Of a DNA stretch of 64,000 nucleotides, positions 17,350-27,350 are shown one piece after another (position 1 is the first letter of the stretch; each line of letters begins with the position of its first letter). A model generated the notes under the pieces. It ran no database searches. It worked only from the letters and a program-made list of their open reading frames with translations, and was not told the origin of the DNA. The DNA is from Brevibacillus thermoruber 423 (lineage in GTDB: Bacteria; Bacillota; Bacilli; Brevibacillales; Brevibacillaceae). The stretch covers positions 836 through 64,835 of the forward strand of contig NZ_KE695654.1 of NCBI RefSeq assembly GCF_000454065.1, given 5' to 3'. Made by a program: the position numbers and the translations under genes.

Positions 17350-18352
17350 GGCTGACGACCTCGCCGTCGGCCGAGTAGATGTTGCGCACGATGTCTTCCG
17401 TGCTGGCCTCCTTGATCTTCACGTCGCTCACCTCAAACGAGCCCATCACCACGGACAGGACGAACGGCAGCATGTCCTGGCTGCGCACCACCTTTACCCG
17501 CAGCGAGAACTCGTTGTCCCGCAGGATTTCACAGGGCAGCTCGCCGAGCGCTGCCCGCAGCTCTTCCGGCGCGGTCCGCTTCTTGAACTGGAATGCCACC
17601 TCGGTGCCGTTGCCCCACTTCTCTTTCAGTTCAGCCAATTGGCCGTCAAAGATCAGCCGGCCTTTGTCCATCACCAGCACCCGCTTGCAGAGCGCCTCGA
17701 TGTCGGACACGTCGTGCGTGGTCAAGAGGATCGTCGTCTGTTCCGTTTCGTTCAGGTTGCGCAGAAATTCCCGGATTTTCTGCTTGACCAGCACGTCCAG
17801 CCCGACCGTCGGCTCGTCGAGAAAGAGCAGCTTCGGCTTGTGAATCAAGGCGGCGGCCACTTCGCAGCGCATGCGCTGGCCGAGGCTCAGCTTGCGCACC
17901 GGCTGGCTGACGAACGAAGCGATGTCCAGCTCCTCGATCAGGCGCTCCAGCCAGCGCTCTCCCGCTGCGTCGTCCACCTTGTAGACGTTTTTCAGCAGGC
18001 GGAACGATTCCAGCGGCGAGAGGTCCCACCAAAGCTGGGAGCGCTGTCCGAAGACGACGCCGATGGAGCGAACGTACTGCTCCCGCTGCCGGTACGGCAC
18101 GTAGCCGTTGATGACGATCTCGCCGCCGCTCGGGGTGAGAATCCCCGTCAGCATTTTGATCGTGGTTGATTTGCCGGCCCCGTTTTCCCCGATCAGGGCG
18201 AACATCTCCCCTTCCTCGACGGTAAAGGAAATGTCGTCAACCGCCTTGACCGTCTTGTACTCCCGGCTGAACAAGTCGCGAAACGCACCCGCCAGGCCGG
18301 CACGGGCCTGATGGATGTGAAACTCCTTTTGTAGATGACTGACACGAATCAT
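17342..18352 (-). CDS. ABC exporter ATP-binding protein
   Basis: A 336-residue ATPase with Walker A GENGAGKST, a Q-loop (VVFGQRSQLWWDL), the signature LSLGQRMR, Walker B LLFLDEP and the H-loop TTHDVSD. The sequence between Q-loop and signature and the WWDLSPLES motif are typical of the partner of DUF990 permeases. A C-terminal domain of about 100 residues follows the nucleotide-binding domain. First gene of the operon; ATG 18352 follows AAAGGACGG. Confidence 0.93.
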   Translation of the reverse strand: MIRVSHLQKEFHIHQARAGLAGAFRDLFSREYKTVKAVDDISFTVEEGEMFALIGENGAGKSTTIKMLTGILTPSGGEIVINGYVPYRQREQYVRSIGVVFGQRSQLWWDLSPLESFRLLKNVYKVDDAAGERWLERLIEELDIASFVSQPVRKLSLGQRMRCEVAAALIHKPKLLFLDEPTVGLDVLVKQKIREFLRNLNETEQTTILLTTHDVSDIEALCKRVLVMDKGRLIFDGQLAELKEKWGNGTEVAFQFKKRTAPEELRAALGELPCEILRDNEFSLRVKVVRSQDMLPFVLSVVMGSFEVSDVKIKEASTEDIVRNIYSADGEVVSHG

Positions 18353-18552
18353 GACAACCCGTCCTTTGCTTGGCCTCTACGTAATCCATAGCTAAGTTTA
18401 GCGAAGGCCACTCATTTCTGCAAAATCAATTGTGCTGGAAAACGCTGTGCGCCTTTTTTTCGCTCTGCGGCTTCGTCTTTCCGAAACAAACCCCCACCTC
18501 CCTCGTCATACCGTATAAAGGATCGACTTTCCCCTGAAAGGAGTCAACCCGC

Positions 18553-19584
18553 ATGCGTCACTCCCTGCTTCGTCTTCTGCTGTCCAGCATGATCCTGACA
18601 GGCTGTTGGGCAAACGTGCCGCCTTCCGACAAGCCGGAACCCACAACCGCCCCCGCTGCCTCTCCCGACTCTTCCCGCCAGACCTCTCCGGACGAATCGG
18701 TGTCCATTGTGATCACGCCCGCTTCGCCCAAAGTTGACGGAACCATCACCCTGCACGAGTTTCCCGAAGCCATTTCGCTCTCCCGGCAGGTCCCGGGTGC
18801 AGCGGTCGCGTTTACGGCCCGGCTGGCACGGGATGAAACGGTCACATGGCGGTTGGGAACGGATGAAGACGCCGCGGACGGCTGGTCGGTTTTACGCCCG
18901 CATTTTCCCCTCAACGAAGCGTACGTCATCACCGCAGAGGTACTGGGAGACAGCGGTGAGGTGCTGCAAACGGTCACGCTTGATTCGGTGGTGGCGCTGG
19001 ACAGAAACGCACCCCATCTCTTCGACGAACGTTCGGCCAAAGCCGGCGACGTGGTTGCCGGAATGACCATCACGTCCTTTTCCATGACACCGTTCCCCGA
19101 CATGCCTCTCTCGTACGCGGGAATCGTGGAATTCGCCGGCGAAACGACGGTGAAAGCGACGTACCAGCACTTTGGAGCGGAGACGGAATTTTTGGCCAAT
19201 GCCATTTGCTTTCACGTGGACCCGGAATACGAGACGCGACTCCCGCGCAGCCTGGGAGATGAGCGGGCGACGTTTTTTTGCGCCAAAAACGCGGACGCGA
19301 TCCGCGCGCATGTCGGTCCCGCAGGAAGCACCGGACACGCCACGGTGCTCCTTGACCACTACACCTATGACTACCGTCCCACGGAGACCTGGAACCGGGC
19401 CACCGTCGTCAAGATCGATGCCGAACCGGACCCCAATCTGTTCGACGAGACCGCCGTCAAAACGGGCGATGTGGTCGCGGAGTGGACAGTCACGGCCATC
19501 GAGAAGACAGGAAATACCTACCATGACTTTGGCATCATTCGCTTTTCCGGCGAAGCCCGGGGCACCGGTACTTTTTATCAGTAA
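18553..19584 (+). CDS. Repeat-containing lipoprotein, cut short by an in-frame stop
   Basis: A signal peptide ends in a lipobox ILTGC, so Cys18 would be lipidated and the protein anchored outside the membrane. A Pro/Ser/Thr-rich linker follows (residues 25-48). From about residue 156 there are two copies of one module: the first (156-287) begins LFDERSAKAGDVV and the second (296 onward) begins LFDETAVKTGDVV. Each contains a later CFxPD...PRSL...C pattern. Translation stops at TAA 19582-19584 inside copy two, but the same frame continues with the rest of that copy. No family recognised. As written the product is 343 residues rather than about 424. Confidence 0.7.
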   Translation: MRHSLLRLLLSSMILTGCWANVPPSDKPEPTTAPAASPDSSRQTSPDESVSIVITPASPKVDGTITLHEFPEAISLSRQVPGAAVAFTARLARDETVTWRLGTDEDAADGWSVLRPHFPLNEAYVITAEVLGDSGEVLQTVTLDSVVALDRNAPHLFDERSAKAGDVVAGMTITSFSMTPFPDMPLSYAGIVEFAGETTVKATYQHFGAETEFLANAICFHVDPEYETRLPRSLGDERATFFCAKNADAIRAHVGPAGSTGHATVLLDHYTYDYRPTETWNRATVVKIDAEPDPNLFDETAVKTGDVVAEWTVTAIEKTGNTYHDFGIIRFSGEARGTGTFYQ

Positions 19585-19827
19585 AATGCCGAAACGGTCT
19601 GTTTTGAGCCGGATCGTTCATTTGCAGGAAAAATCCCCCGCAGCCTGCAGGAGCCGCGGGGGACGGGGGTGTGCGCCGCAAACAGCCGGGACGTGCTGGC
19701 CAAACTGGGGAACGTGACGAACCGCCGTGGAGAACTCGTGATCAGCGACTACCGGTACGACAAGCGCGACTCGATCGATTCCTTCAACCTGGCGGTGTTT
19801 GTGGACTATCGGCTGCTGGACAGGTAG
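19585..19827 (+). pseudogene. In-frame continuation of the lipoprotein, downstream of the stop
   Basis: Eighty open codons in the same frame as the gene upstream, ending at TAG 19825-19827. They encode the missing end of the second module: CFEPDRSFAGKIPRSL matches CFHVDPEYETRLPRSL in copy one, and the second cysteine and a DYRY..DYR end are also present. No start codon or ribosome site is visible, so it is unlikely to be translated on its own. The TAA could be a real nonsense mutation (for example CAA to TAA), a sequencing error, or rarely readthrough. The last 22 bases overlap the convergent phosphatase gene. Confidence 0.75.
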
Positions 19828-20660
19828 ATCACCATCCCGGTTTTATCGTCCGACTTTTTGAAGCGGGGATAGGCGATGCACTCGGGGTCGCCGTTTTCCA
19901 GGGCGAGCAGGTCATCGGCATAGGCCTGCAGCCCTTTTTTCACGATCGGCAGAACTGTCGCCTTCCAGCCGGTCCACGCTTCTCCCCGGGCGGTCGGCCA
20001 CAGCAATCCGTCTGTCACGAGCACGACGACCTTCACGCCGGTCCGGTTGATCTTCCCGTACTCCAGAAAGTCGCGGCAGGCCGGATCGCCGTTCAGCACG
20101 CCGTAGCCGCCGTCCGTATTGGCCTGATACCGGTTGTCGATCAGAATATCGCGGACGTACTCGATCAGTTCCGCCCTCGTCCGCATGCCCGCCTGGATGC
20201 CTTCCTCCCATTTGCGAAAGGCTCTCTCCTCCAGATGTTTGACCTGCGGATGGGTCAGGGCCCGCACCGTATCATCCGCGTACACGGCAAACAGCATGCA
20301 ATCCCCGGTCTGCGCGTAGCGAATCTCCTTCTCGCCGATCCGCACCGCCGCCACAGCCGCACCCCACAGCGCTTCTTTCCGGGACAGGTCCACCTGTTCG
20401 CTTTGCATCCGCTCCCGCAGACATGCATTGGCCGCGAGCAGGGCATCGAGCAGATCGCTGTCCGCAGGCAGATGCTGCAAATGCTCTTTCACTACCCGGG
20501 CGGCGATCGCTCCACCCGTCATCCCCGCTTCGTCCGTATACGGGACCAGTGACGACACGCCGTCAATCACGGCGTACACGCGCTGGGACTCGTTGACGGC
20601 ATAGGCGTCCTCGTTGGGGCTGCCGCCGCTTCCGGCAATCGACAGGCATTCGATTCGCAT
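19806..20660 (-). CDS. PP2C-like protein phosphatase
   Basis: The 284-residue protein has the aspartates of the PPM/PP2C metal site in the expected order: [28 protein letters not shown] and SDDKTGM near the C-terminus. It lacks any sensor or membrane domain, so it is a cytosolic serine/threonine phosphatase of unknown target. The AAGGAGG site is 13 bases before ATG 20660, a long spacing. It converges on and slightly overlaps the interrupted lipoprotein gene. Confidence 0.8.
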   Translation of the reverse strand: MRIECLSIAGSGGSPNEDAYAVNESQRVYAVIDGVSSLVPYTDEAGMTGGAIAARVVKEHLQHLPADSDLLDALLAANACLRERMQSEQVDLSRKEALWGAAVAAVRIGEKEIRYAQTGDCMLFAVYADDTVRALTHPQVKHLEERAFRKWEEGIQAGMRTRAELIEYVRDILIDNRYQANTDGGYGVLNGDPACRDFLEYGKINRTGVKVVVLVTDGLLWPTARGEAWTGWKATVLPIVKKGLQAYADDLLALENGDPECIAYPRFKKSDDKTGMVIYLSSSR

Positions 20661-20813
20661 GATGGTTCAACCGCCTCCTTGCGCTCTGGAAACCACCGCA
20701 AAATTGTATCATTTTTCCAAAACCCCCGCCAGATGCACCTTTCCCGATTACGCCCCGGAGCCGGCTGTGGTAAGATGATGAAGGACTTTGTGGACAGAAA
20801 AGAGGGAGTACAT

Positions 20814-22106
20814 ATGAAACGAGATCGATCCGCGCAACTGCACGAAGAGGCGATGGAGGTCATCCTGGGAGGGGTGAACAGCCCGTCCCGCTCGTTCAAG
20901 GCGGTCGGCGGCGGCGCCCCCGTCACGATGGAACGGGCGCAGGGCGCCTATTTCTGGGACGTCGACGGCAACCGGTACATCGACTATCTGGCGGCGTACG
21001 GCCCGATCATCACCGGCCACGCCCACCCGCACATTACCAAGGCGATCGCTGAAGCGGCGGCCAACGGCACGCTGTACGGCACGCCGACGCCGTGGGAAAT
21101 CCAGTTTGCCCGCATGATCCGCGAGGCGATTCCGTCGATGGAACGCATCCGCTTCAACAACTCCGGAACGGAAGCGGTGATGACCTGCATCCGCGTCGCC
21201 CGCGCGTACACGGGACGCGTCAAGATCATCAAATTCGCCGGCTGCTACCACGGCCACTCCGACCTGGTGCTGGTGGCGGCGGGGTCGGGGCCGTCCACGC
21301 TGGGCATTCCGGACAGCGCCGGTATCCCGCAGAGCATCGCCAACGAAGTGATCACCGTCCCCTACAACGACATTGACGCGTTTGCGGAAGCGATCCGCGT
21401 CTGGGGACATGAGACCGCCTGCGTCCTGGTGGAGCCGATCGTCGGCAACTTCGGGATCGTGCCGCCCAAGCCCGGTTTCCTGGAAGCGGTGAACCGGATC
21501 GCCCACGAGGCGGGCGCGCTGGTCGTCTACGACGAAGTGATCACCGGCTTCCGCTTCTGCTACGGCGGGGCGCAAAACCTGCTGGGCGTGGAACCGGACC
21601 TGACCGCGCTGGGCAAAATCATCGGCGGCGGGCTGCCGATCGGCGCGTACGGCGGCCGGCGCGAGATCATGGAGCAGGTGGCGCCGCTCGGTCCTGCCTA
21701 CCAGGCGGGCACGATGGCGGGCAATCCAGCGTCGATCCGGGCCGGCATTGCCTGCCTGGAGGTGCTCCGGCAGCCGGGCGTGTACGAGGAGTTTGAACGG
21801 TTGGGGGCGCTCCTGGAACAGGGTATTCGCCGCGCTGCCGATACACACGGAATCACCGTTCAGGTGAACCGCGTCAAAGGAGCGCTGGCCGTCTACTTCA
21901 CGGACCGGCCGGTCACCGACTACGCCTCCGCTCAGGCGGCGGACGGGGAATTGTTTGCCCGCTTCTTCCGGCTGATGCTGGACGAGGGCATCTGCCTCGC
22001 GCCGTCCAAATACGAAGCCTGGTTCATCACCACCGCCCACACGGAAGACGACATTCGTGCCACCGTGGCGGCCGTGGACCGCGCATTTGCCGCGCTCGCG
22101 AAGTAA
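20814..22106 (+). CDS. hemL: Glutamate-1-semialdehyde 2,1-aminomutase (GsaB type)
   Basis: The PLP enzyme converts glutamate-1-semialdehyde to 5-aminolevulinate in heme and B12 synthesis. The PLP lysine sits in [17 protein letters not shown], and [37 protein letters not shown] and YDEVITGFR are all canonical. The N-terminal [15 protein letters not shown] fits B. subtilis GsaB rather than HemL. The ATG at 20814 is chosen for its GAGGGAG site and family length (430). In B. subtilis gsaB belongs to the same block as bcp and perR. Confidence 0.95.
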   Translation: MKRDRSAQLHEEAMEVILGGVNSPSRSFKAVGGGAPVTMERAQGAYFWDVDGNRYIDYLAAYGPIITGHAHPHITKAIAEAAANGTLYGTPTPWEIQFARMIREAIPSMERIRFNNSGTEAVMTCIRVARAYTGRVKIIKFAGCYHGHSDLVLVAAGSGPSTLGIPDSAGIPQSIANEVITVPYNDIDAFAEAIRVWGHETACVLVEPIVGNFGIVPPKPGFLEAVNRIAHEAGALVVYDEVITGFRFCYGGAQNLLGVEPDLTALGKIIGGGLPIGAYGGRREIMEQVAPLGPAYQAGTMAGNPASIRAGIACLEVLRQPGVYEEFERLGALLEQGIRRAADTHGITVQVNRVKGALAVYFTDRPVTDYASAQAADGELFARFFRLMLDEGICLAPSKYEAWFITTAHTEDDIRATVAAVDRAFAALAK

Positions 22107-22187
22107 CCGGGCAGAAATTGCCTGCGGGAGCCGCCAGCCGTTCCGGGCATACTAGCCTGTGACAGCACACAAACAGGAGGGAACCCC

Positions 22188-22328
22188 GTGTCCAAAGGCG
22201 AACACACTTACCCGCAGGCGCCGGAAAAGACAATGGACCCGAAGATGAGTTCCAAGATGATGGAGGTCGTGGGCTTCCAAAACCCGCGAAAAACCGAACA
22301 TCACAAAACCCAACAGCACGACCGATAA
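22188..22328 (+). CDS. Small hydrophilic protein, 46 residues, unknown
   Basis: A short frame starting GTG 22188 seven bases after AGGAGG, and ending just before a strong terminator. The product is Lys/Met/His rich, with a KMSSKMMEVVGFQNPRK stretch and no signal or membrane segment. The good ribosome site, tight fit between gsaB and a terminator, and absence of overlap support it as a real small gene. It may be cotranscribed with gsaB. I recognise no family. Confidence 0.6.
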   Translation: MSKGEHTYPQAPEKTMDPKMSSKMMEVVGFQNPRKTEHHKTQQHDR

Positions 22329-22337
22329 CCGATGGAC

Positions 22338-22384
22338 GAAAAAGCGCATTCCTCTATTTACCAAAGGGGAATGCGCTTTTTTTA
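22338..22384 (+). terminator. Terminator after the gsaB unit
   Basis: AAAAAGCGCATTCC pairs with GGAATGCGCTTTTTTT around a short loop. Confidence 0.9.
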
Positions 22385-22432
22385 AAGCCCGTGGGACAGC
22401 CGTTTTTATCGAACAAAAACATTTTATTTGCA

Positions 22433-22446
22433 TAAAAACGCTTTCA
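22433..22446. promoter_or_regulatory. cre-like site (CcpA box) upstream of gltB
   Basis: TAAAAACGCTTTCA agrees with the cre consensus TGWAARCGYTWNCW at 13 of 14 positions. It is centred about 35 bases upstream of the -35 box, the place where cre sites usually activate (as at ackA and pta). Part of it lies in a repeat GCATAAAAACGC / GCATAAAAAGCC. Confidence 0.6.
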
Positions 22447-22471
22447 AACGCATAAAAAGCCAGACGATTCC

Positions 22472-22500
22472 TTGTGTCCCCCTTTTATTCGTGGTATTCT
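22472..22500 (+). promoter_or_regulatory. gltB promoter
   Basis: TTGTGT (22472-22477), 17-base spacer, TATTCT (22495-22500), about 70 bases before the start codon. Confidence 0.55.
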
Positions 22501-22571
22501 AGACATTACAATTTTGAACTTTCCGAATTGTCTACAGGGGAGGTGGAGGGTCAGGCCATCTGACCGAGACC

Positions 22572-25500
22572 ATGCTACACAACAGACAGAGAAAAACGAT
22601 TGAGCAGTTTCAAGGCTACCATGCGATCGAACACGACAGCTGCGGCATCATCTGTATCATCGAGAAGTCGGGAACGCCGACGCGGACCAACGTGCAGGAA
22701 ACGATCCGCTCGCTGATCCAGATGGAACACCGCTCCGGCTTTATCGACGGGGAAGGGGACGGCTGTGGCATTCTGACGGACATCCCCCGCGCGCTCTGGT
22801 CGGCCTATCTGCACCAGGCCGGGCTGGACGGCGACGTGGCCCGTGATCCGCGCTTTGCCGTCGCCCACATCTTCGTGCCGCGCACGGGCCACGACCCGCA
22901 GGCCGTCCAGGAAGCGATTCGCGGGCTGTTCGCCGCGCACGGCGTGGAGATCCTGCTGGAGCGGGAAAACGCCGTCAACCCGGCGGTGCTCGGCAAAAAC
23001 GGCAGGCGGGACGAACCTGTCTTCTGGCAGCTGGCCGTCTTCGCGCCGGAAGGCTTGAGCCAAGCCGCGTATGCCAGCCGCCTGTTCGAGCTGCACATCG
23101 CCATCGAATCGGCCCACAACGTGCACGTCGCTTCGCTCAGCCCGGTTACCAGCGCGTACAAGGTAATGGGCGCCGCCAACATTCTGCCTCAGTACTTTCA
23201 CGACCTGGCTGACGAACGCTTTGTCTCGTCCGTCACCATCGGTCACAACCGCTATTCCACCAATACCTTGTCCAACTTCTTCCGCGTTCAGCCGTTTTCC
23301 CTCTTGGGCCACAACGGCGAGATCAACACGATCAGCAAGCTGGAAGAAGAAGCGCAGATGCTCGGCGTGCCTTTGGTCGACGGCGGCAGCGACTCGCAAA
23401 ACGTCAACCGCACGATCGAGACCTTCATCCACCGGTACGGCCTGAGCCTGTTCGAGGCGATGGAAGTGGTGTTCCCGCCGATCCATCACGAGATGAAAAA
23501 CCTGCCGGATGACCTGCAGGACTTGTACACGTACCTGCGCCAGGCCTGGGGCCACTTTGCCCAGGGACCGGCCGGGATCGTTTCGCGGTACGGCAGCGAG
23601 TGCGTGTTCAGCGTCGACGCCCTGGGGCTGAGACCGCTGTGGATGGTGGAAAGCGCCACGTCCTATTATTTCTCCTCCGAGCAGGGGATCATCCCGGTTC
23701 ATCAAATGGCAAGCGAACCGAAACCGCTCGCGCCCGGGGAAAAGGTGGGCGTCATCCTGCACGAGGGGCGCGAGGTGGAAGTGATCCCGCACCACAAGCT
23801 GCAGGAGATCGTCCGCGACCGCTTCGCGGAAAAGGTGGAGGCGGCCGGTGCCCGTCAGCACCTGCACTTTGCCTATGAGACCAACGCGCTCGTCGCCGAA
23901 CCGGACACGCCGGCTCCGACCTCTTCCGTCTACAGCGCGTTCGGCTGGGACCGCGAGCAGATTCAGCTCGTGGAGCAGATGTCCGCCAACGGCGCCGAAC
24001 CGATCCGTTCGCTCGGCCACGACGGGCCGCTGGCGGCACTGTCCAAGGAGCGGCAAAACCTGGCCGACTACATCAAGGAAAGCGTGGCCGTCGTCACCAA
24101 CCCGGCGATTGACCGCGACCGGGAGATCGAGCATTTCTCCACGCGCGTCGTGATCGGGACCCGCGTACCTCTGTCCGGCAAATCCTCGGACGGCCTGCGC
24201 CTGGAGCTGCCCTCGCCGCTTCTCTTCGAAGGGCAGTCGCTCCAGGAGACGGCGCAGCAGCAGGGCACGCTGTCGCTGGAACAGGTGATTCACTACTTCA
24301 ACAACCATCCGTCCAGCATCGCGATCCTCTCGACCCACTTCGAGCGGGAAAGCGGACTCGCAAGCGGGCTGAAACGGCTGCAGGAATCGGCCGTGCAGGC
24401 GGTGCAAAACGGAGCCGTGCTGCTCGTGCTGGACGACACGGAGACGCATCAGAACGGCCGGTACTGGATCGATCCGCTGCTCGCCGTGACCGCTGTCGAC
24501 CAAGGCTTGAAAGCGGCGTTTGACGCCGACGGCACCAGCCTGCGCCGCCGGGCCGGCATCATCCTCCGCTCCGGCGCCGTCCGTTCGCTGCACGACCTGG
24601 CCTTGTCGCTCGGTTCCGGAGCGGACGCGGTCTCGCCGTACCTGATGTTTGCCACCGCCTTTGCCAAAGAGGGAGCGACATCGGCCGCCAATCTCTACGT
24701 CGCGCTGAACAAGGGGCTGGAGAAAGTGATCTCCACCATCGGCATCCACGAACTGCGCGGCTACGGCCGGCTGTTCTCCTCCATCGGGCTGCACAAGGAC
24801 GTGGCGGAGGCGCTCTCCATCGTCAACTTCTGCGGTTCCGATCGGGCCGGCCTCTCCTTTGCCGATCTGGAGGCGGACAGCGTCAAACGGCACGAGGATT
24901 ACGCCAGTGCGACGGCGCGGGAAGCCAAGACGTTCCACATTTTCCCCCGCCTGTGGAAACTGATCGGGCAGGTGGCCGCCGGCGAGATTCCGTACGCCGA
25001 CTACGCGTTGAAGCTGGAAGAAAACGAACGGGACAACCCGATTGCGATTCGTCACGTGGCCGACTTTGCCTATGACCGGACCGAGCGGCAGGTGGATCCG
25101 GCACAGGTGGACATCAGCGTAGGCGAGCACTCGCTGCCGTTTTTGATCTCCTCCATGTCGTTCGGTTCGCAGAACGAAACGGCCTTCCGCGCCTACGCCG
25201 AAGCCGCCGACCAGCTCAACATGATCTGCATGAACGGCGAAGGCGGCGAAATCAAAGACATGCTCGGCCGCTACCGCAAAACGCGCGGCATCCAGGTGGC
25301 GTCGGGACGCTTTGGCATCAACGTGGAACTGGCCAACGCGGCGAATATCCTGGAAATCAAGATCGGCCAGGGGGCGAAACCGGGCGAAGGGGGACACCTG
25401 CCCGGCTCCAAGGTAACGACGAAAATCGCCGCCGCCCGGAACGCCACGATCGGCTCCGACCTGATCTCGCCGTCCAACAACCACGACATCTACTCCATCG

Positions 25501-27104
25501 AAGATCTGGCGCAGATGATCACGGAGCTGAAGACGGCCAACCACGAAGCCAAGGTGTGCGTCAAGGTGCCGGTCGTGCCCAACATCGGGACCATCGCCGT
25601 CGGCATCGCCAAGGCAGGCGCCGACTTCATCACCCTCTCCGGCTTTGACGGAGGAACGGGGGCGGCCCGCGTCCACGCCCTGCAGCACGTGGGGCTGCCG
25701 GCCGAGATCGGCGTCAAAGCCGCCCACAATGCCTTGCTCGAAGCAGGGCTTCGCCACAAGGTGGAACTGTGGGCCGACGGCGGCGTGAAAAGCGCAGCGG
25801 ACGTCGTCAAGCTGATGCTGCTCGGCGCCAATCGCGTCGGCTTCGGCACCCTGGCCATGATCGCCGTCGGCTGCACCACCTGCCGCGGCTGTCACCTGGA
25901 CACCTGCCACGTGGGCATCGCCACCCAGATCGACTCGCTGGAAGAGGCCCACGAAAAAGGGCTGCGCCGCTTTGTGCCGCGCCAGTTCGACCTGGCCGTC
26001 AACGGGCTGAAAACCTTCTTTACCCTGTTTGGCGAGGAAGTGCGCCGCATCACCGCTGCGCTCGGCTTCAGCCGCACGCAGGATCTGGTCGGCCGCTCCG
26101 ACCTCCTGGTCCAAACCCGCCTGTTGGAGCGAATCGACCTGTCGGCGCTGCTGGCCGTCCATCCGCTGTACACGCCGGAGACAGCCGCCGTACAGGCGAA
26201 AGAAGCGGAGGAGCGCGTGCTGGTCACCGCCGGCGCTGCCGCCGCATCGGAGAACCGCTACTTCAGCCCGGACCGTCCCATCCGGGAGACGTTTGCCGGC
26301 ATTCTGTCCAGTGAACGCGTGCTGGGCAGCCGCTGGTCCGGCGCACGGGTGAAAGATTACCTGGACGGCAGCTACGCTTCTCTGCCGGAAGTGTCGCTCC
26401 ACTTCACCGGCGGCAGCGTGCCGGGCAATGGTCTGGCCGCCTACAACGCACAGGGCGTTACCATTCGCGTGGAAGGCGGCGCCCAGGACGGCGTCGGCAA
26501 AACCAGCTTTGGCGGCCGCGTCTCCATCCTCAAGCACAAGGGGCTGAACGGCGCGTACATCAACGGCTCCGTCGGCAAGAGCTTCTGCTACGGGGCGCAA
26601 AAAGGCTTGTTCATCGTGCAGGGCAACGCCGATTCCCGCGCCTGCATCCGCCTCTCCGGGGCAGACGTCGTGTTCGGCGGCGAAATTACCGAGCCGATTC
26701 GTGACGAGCTGGGCGGCATCGGGGCACGGGCCAACCTGAAAGGCTTTGCCTTTGAGTACATGACCAACGGGCGCGCCGTCGTGCTGGGCGATCCCGGTCC
26801 GTGGATCTGCGCGGGCATGACCGGCGGTGTCGTCTACGTCCGCCTCCAGCCGGAGATGGGCTTTGACCGGGCAGCCCTGGAGCGCCGGATCGCCAAGGGG
26901 GCGAAGGTGTTCCTCTACCATCTGGACGAAAAAGGCGTAAGCGACGTGCGCGAGCTGCTCTCCGCCTACAAGGAAGAACTGCTTGCCACCGAGCAGTACG
27001 AGACGGCGGGCCGCATCCAGAAGCTGATCGACGATCCGGCCGCCCACTTCCTGATGATTTCGCCGAAAAAAGAGCAGGCTGATCCGTCTGTCTCCACCGA
27101 GTGA
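22572..27104 (+). CDS. gltB: Glutamate synthase, large subunit
   Basis: The 1510-residue enzyme makes two glutamates from glutamine and 2-oxoglutarate. A short propeptide precedes the glutaminase nucleophile Cys24 (HDSCGIICII). The central and FMN domains carry the loop KPGEGGHLPGSKVT and the [3Fe-4S] cysteines in CTTCRGCHLDTC. The C-terminal GXGXG beta-helix domain is present. The small subunit gltD, needed for NADPH use, is not adjacent; it may be elsewhere or the enzyme may take electrons from ferredoxin. ATG 22572 has only a weak site (GGAGGGTC) upstream. A cre-like site suggests carbon control. Confidence 0.95.
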   Translation: MLHNRQRKTIEQFQGYHAIEHDSCGIICIIEKSGTPTRTNVQETIRSLIQMEHRSGFIDGEGDGCGILTDIPRALWSAYLHQAGLDGDVARDPRFAVAHIFVPRTGHDPQAVQEAIRGLFAAHGVEILLERENAVNPAVLGKNGRRDEPVFWQLAVFAPEGLSQAAYASRLFELHIAIESAHNVHVASLSPVTSAYKVMGAANILPQYFHDLADERFVSSVTIGHNRYSTNTLSNFFRVQPFSLLGHNGEINTISKLEEEAQMLGVPLVDGGSDSQNVNRTIETFIHRYGLSLFEAMEVVFPPIHHEMKNLPDDLQDLYTYLRQAWGHFAQGPAGIVSRYGSECVFSVDALGLRPLWMVESATSYYFSSEQGIIPVHQMASEPKPLAPGEKVGVILHEGREVEVIPHHKLQEIVRDRFAEKVEAAGARQHLHFAYETNALVAEPDTPAPTSSVYSAFGWDREQIQLVEQMSANGAEPIRSLGHDGPLAALSKERQNLADYIKESVAVVTNPAIDRDREIEHFSTRVVIGTRVPLSGKSSDGLRLELPSPLLFEGQSLQETAQQQGTLSLEQVIHYFNNHPSSIAILSTHFERESGLASGLKRLQESAVQAVQNGAVLLVLDDTETHQNGRYWIDPLLAVTAVDQGLKAAFDADGTSLRRRAGIILRSGAVRSLHDLALSLGSGADAVSPYLMFATAFAKEGATSAANLYVALNKGLEKVISTIGIHELRGYGRLFSSIGLHKDVAEALSIVNFCGSDRAGLSFADLEADSVKRHEDYASATAREAKTFHIFPRLWKLIGQVAAGEIPYADYALKLEENERDNPIAIRHVADFAYDRTERQVDPAQVDISVGEHSLPFLISSMSFGSQNETAFRAYAEAADQLNMICMNGEGGEIKDMLGRYRKTRGIQVASGRFGINVELANAANILEIKIGQGAKPGEGGHLPGSKVTTKIAAARNATIGSDLISPSNNHDIYSIEDLAQMITELKTANHEAKVCVKVPVVPNIGTIAVGIAKAGADFITLSGFDGGTGAARVHALQHVGLPAEIGVKAAHNALLEAGLRHKVELWADGGVKSAADVVKLMLLGANRVGFGTLAMIAVGCTTCRGCHLDTCHVGIATQIDSLEEAHEKGLRRFVPRQFDLAVNGLKTFFTLFGEEVRRITAALGFSRTQDLVGRSDLLVQTRLLERIDLSALLAVHPLYTPETAAVQAKEAEERVLVTAGAAAASENRYFSPDRPIRETFAGILSSERVLGSRWSGARVKDYLDGSYASLPEVSLHFTGGSVPGNGLAAYNAQGVTIRVEGGAQDGVGKTSFGGRVSILKHKGLNGAYINGSVGKSFCYGAQKGLFIVQGNADSRACIRLSGADVVFGGEITEPIRDELGGIGARANLKGFAFEYMTNGRAVVLGDPGPWICAGMTGGVVYVRLQPEMGFDRAALERRIAKGAKVFLYHLDEKGVSDVRELLSAYKEELLATEQYETAGRIQKLIDDPAAHFLMISPKKEQADPSVSTE

Positions 27105-27159
27105 CGCTCCCCGCCTGCCCGGCAGCCTGCCGGACGGGACCGACGTCCTGCAACCACTC

Positions 27160-27194
27160 GCACTCTTCCCTTTCCCGGGAAGAGTGCTTTTTTT
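27160..27194 (+). terminator. gltB terminator
   Basis: GCACTCTTCCC..GGGAAGAGTGC followed by seven T residues. Confidence 0.92.
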
Positions 27195-27218
27195 GCCACA
27201 TATAAGCATTCGCTGATA

Positions 27219-27247
27219 TTGTCAATGTTGGTCAAAGACTGTACAAT
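27219..27247 (+). promoter_or_regulatory. yugP promoter
   Basis: TTGTCA (27219-27224), 17-base spacer, TACAAT (27242-27247), with a leader of about 100 bases. Confidence 0.6.
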
Positions 27248-27350
27248 AAATAGTGAAACCGTCACCGATGATGATCGTACAATTGAGTGTAGGGCAAACT
27301 ACGTTGTGTTGTTCTTATCAGGTATGATCATAGATGAGGAGTGATAGCGA

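Noticed and set aside
22575..27209. A 1544-codon open frame antisense to gltB
   Set aside because: It mirrors gltB codon structure in GC-rich DNA, has no ribosome site or family match, and its composition (Arg/Gly/His rich) is that of a shadow frame.
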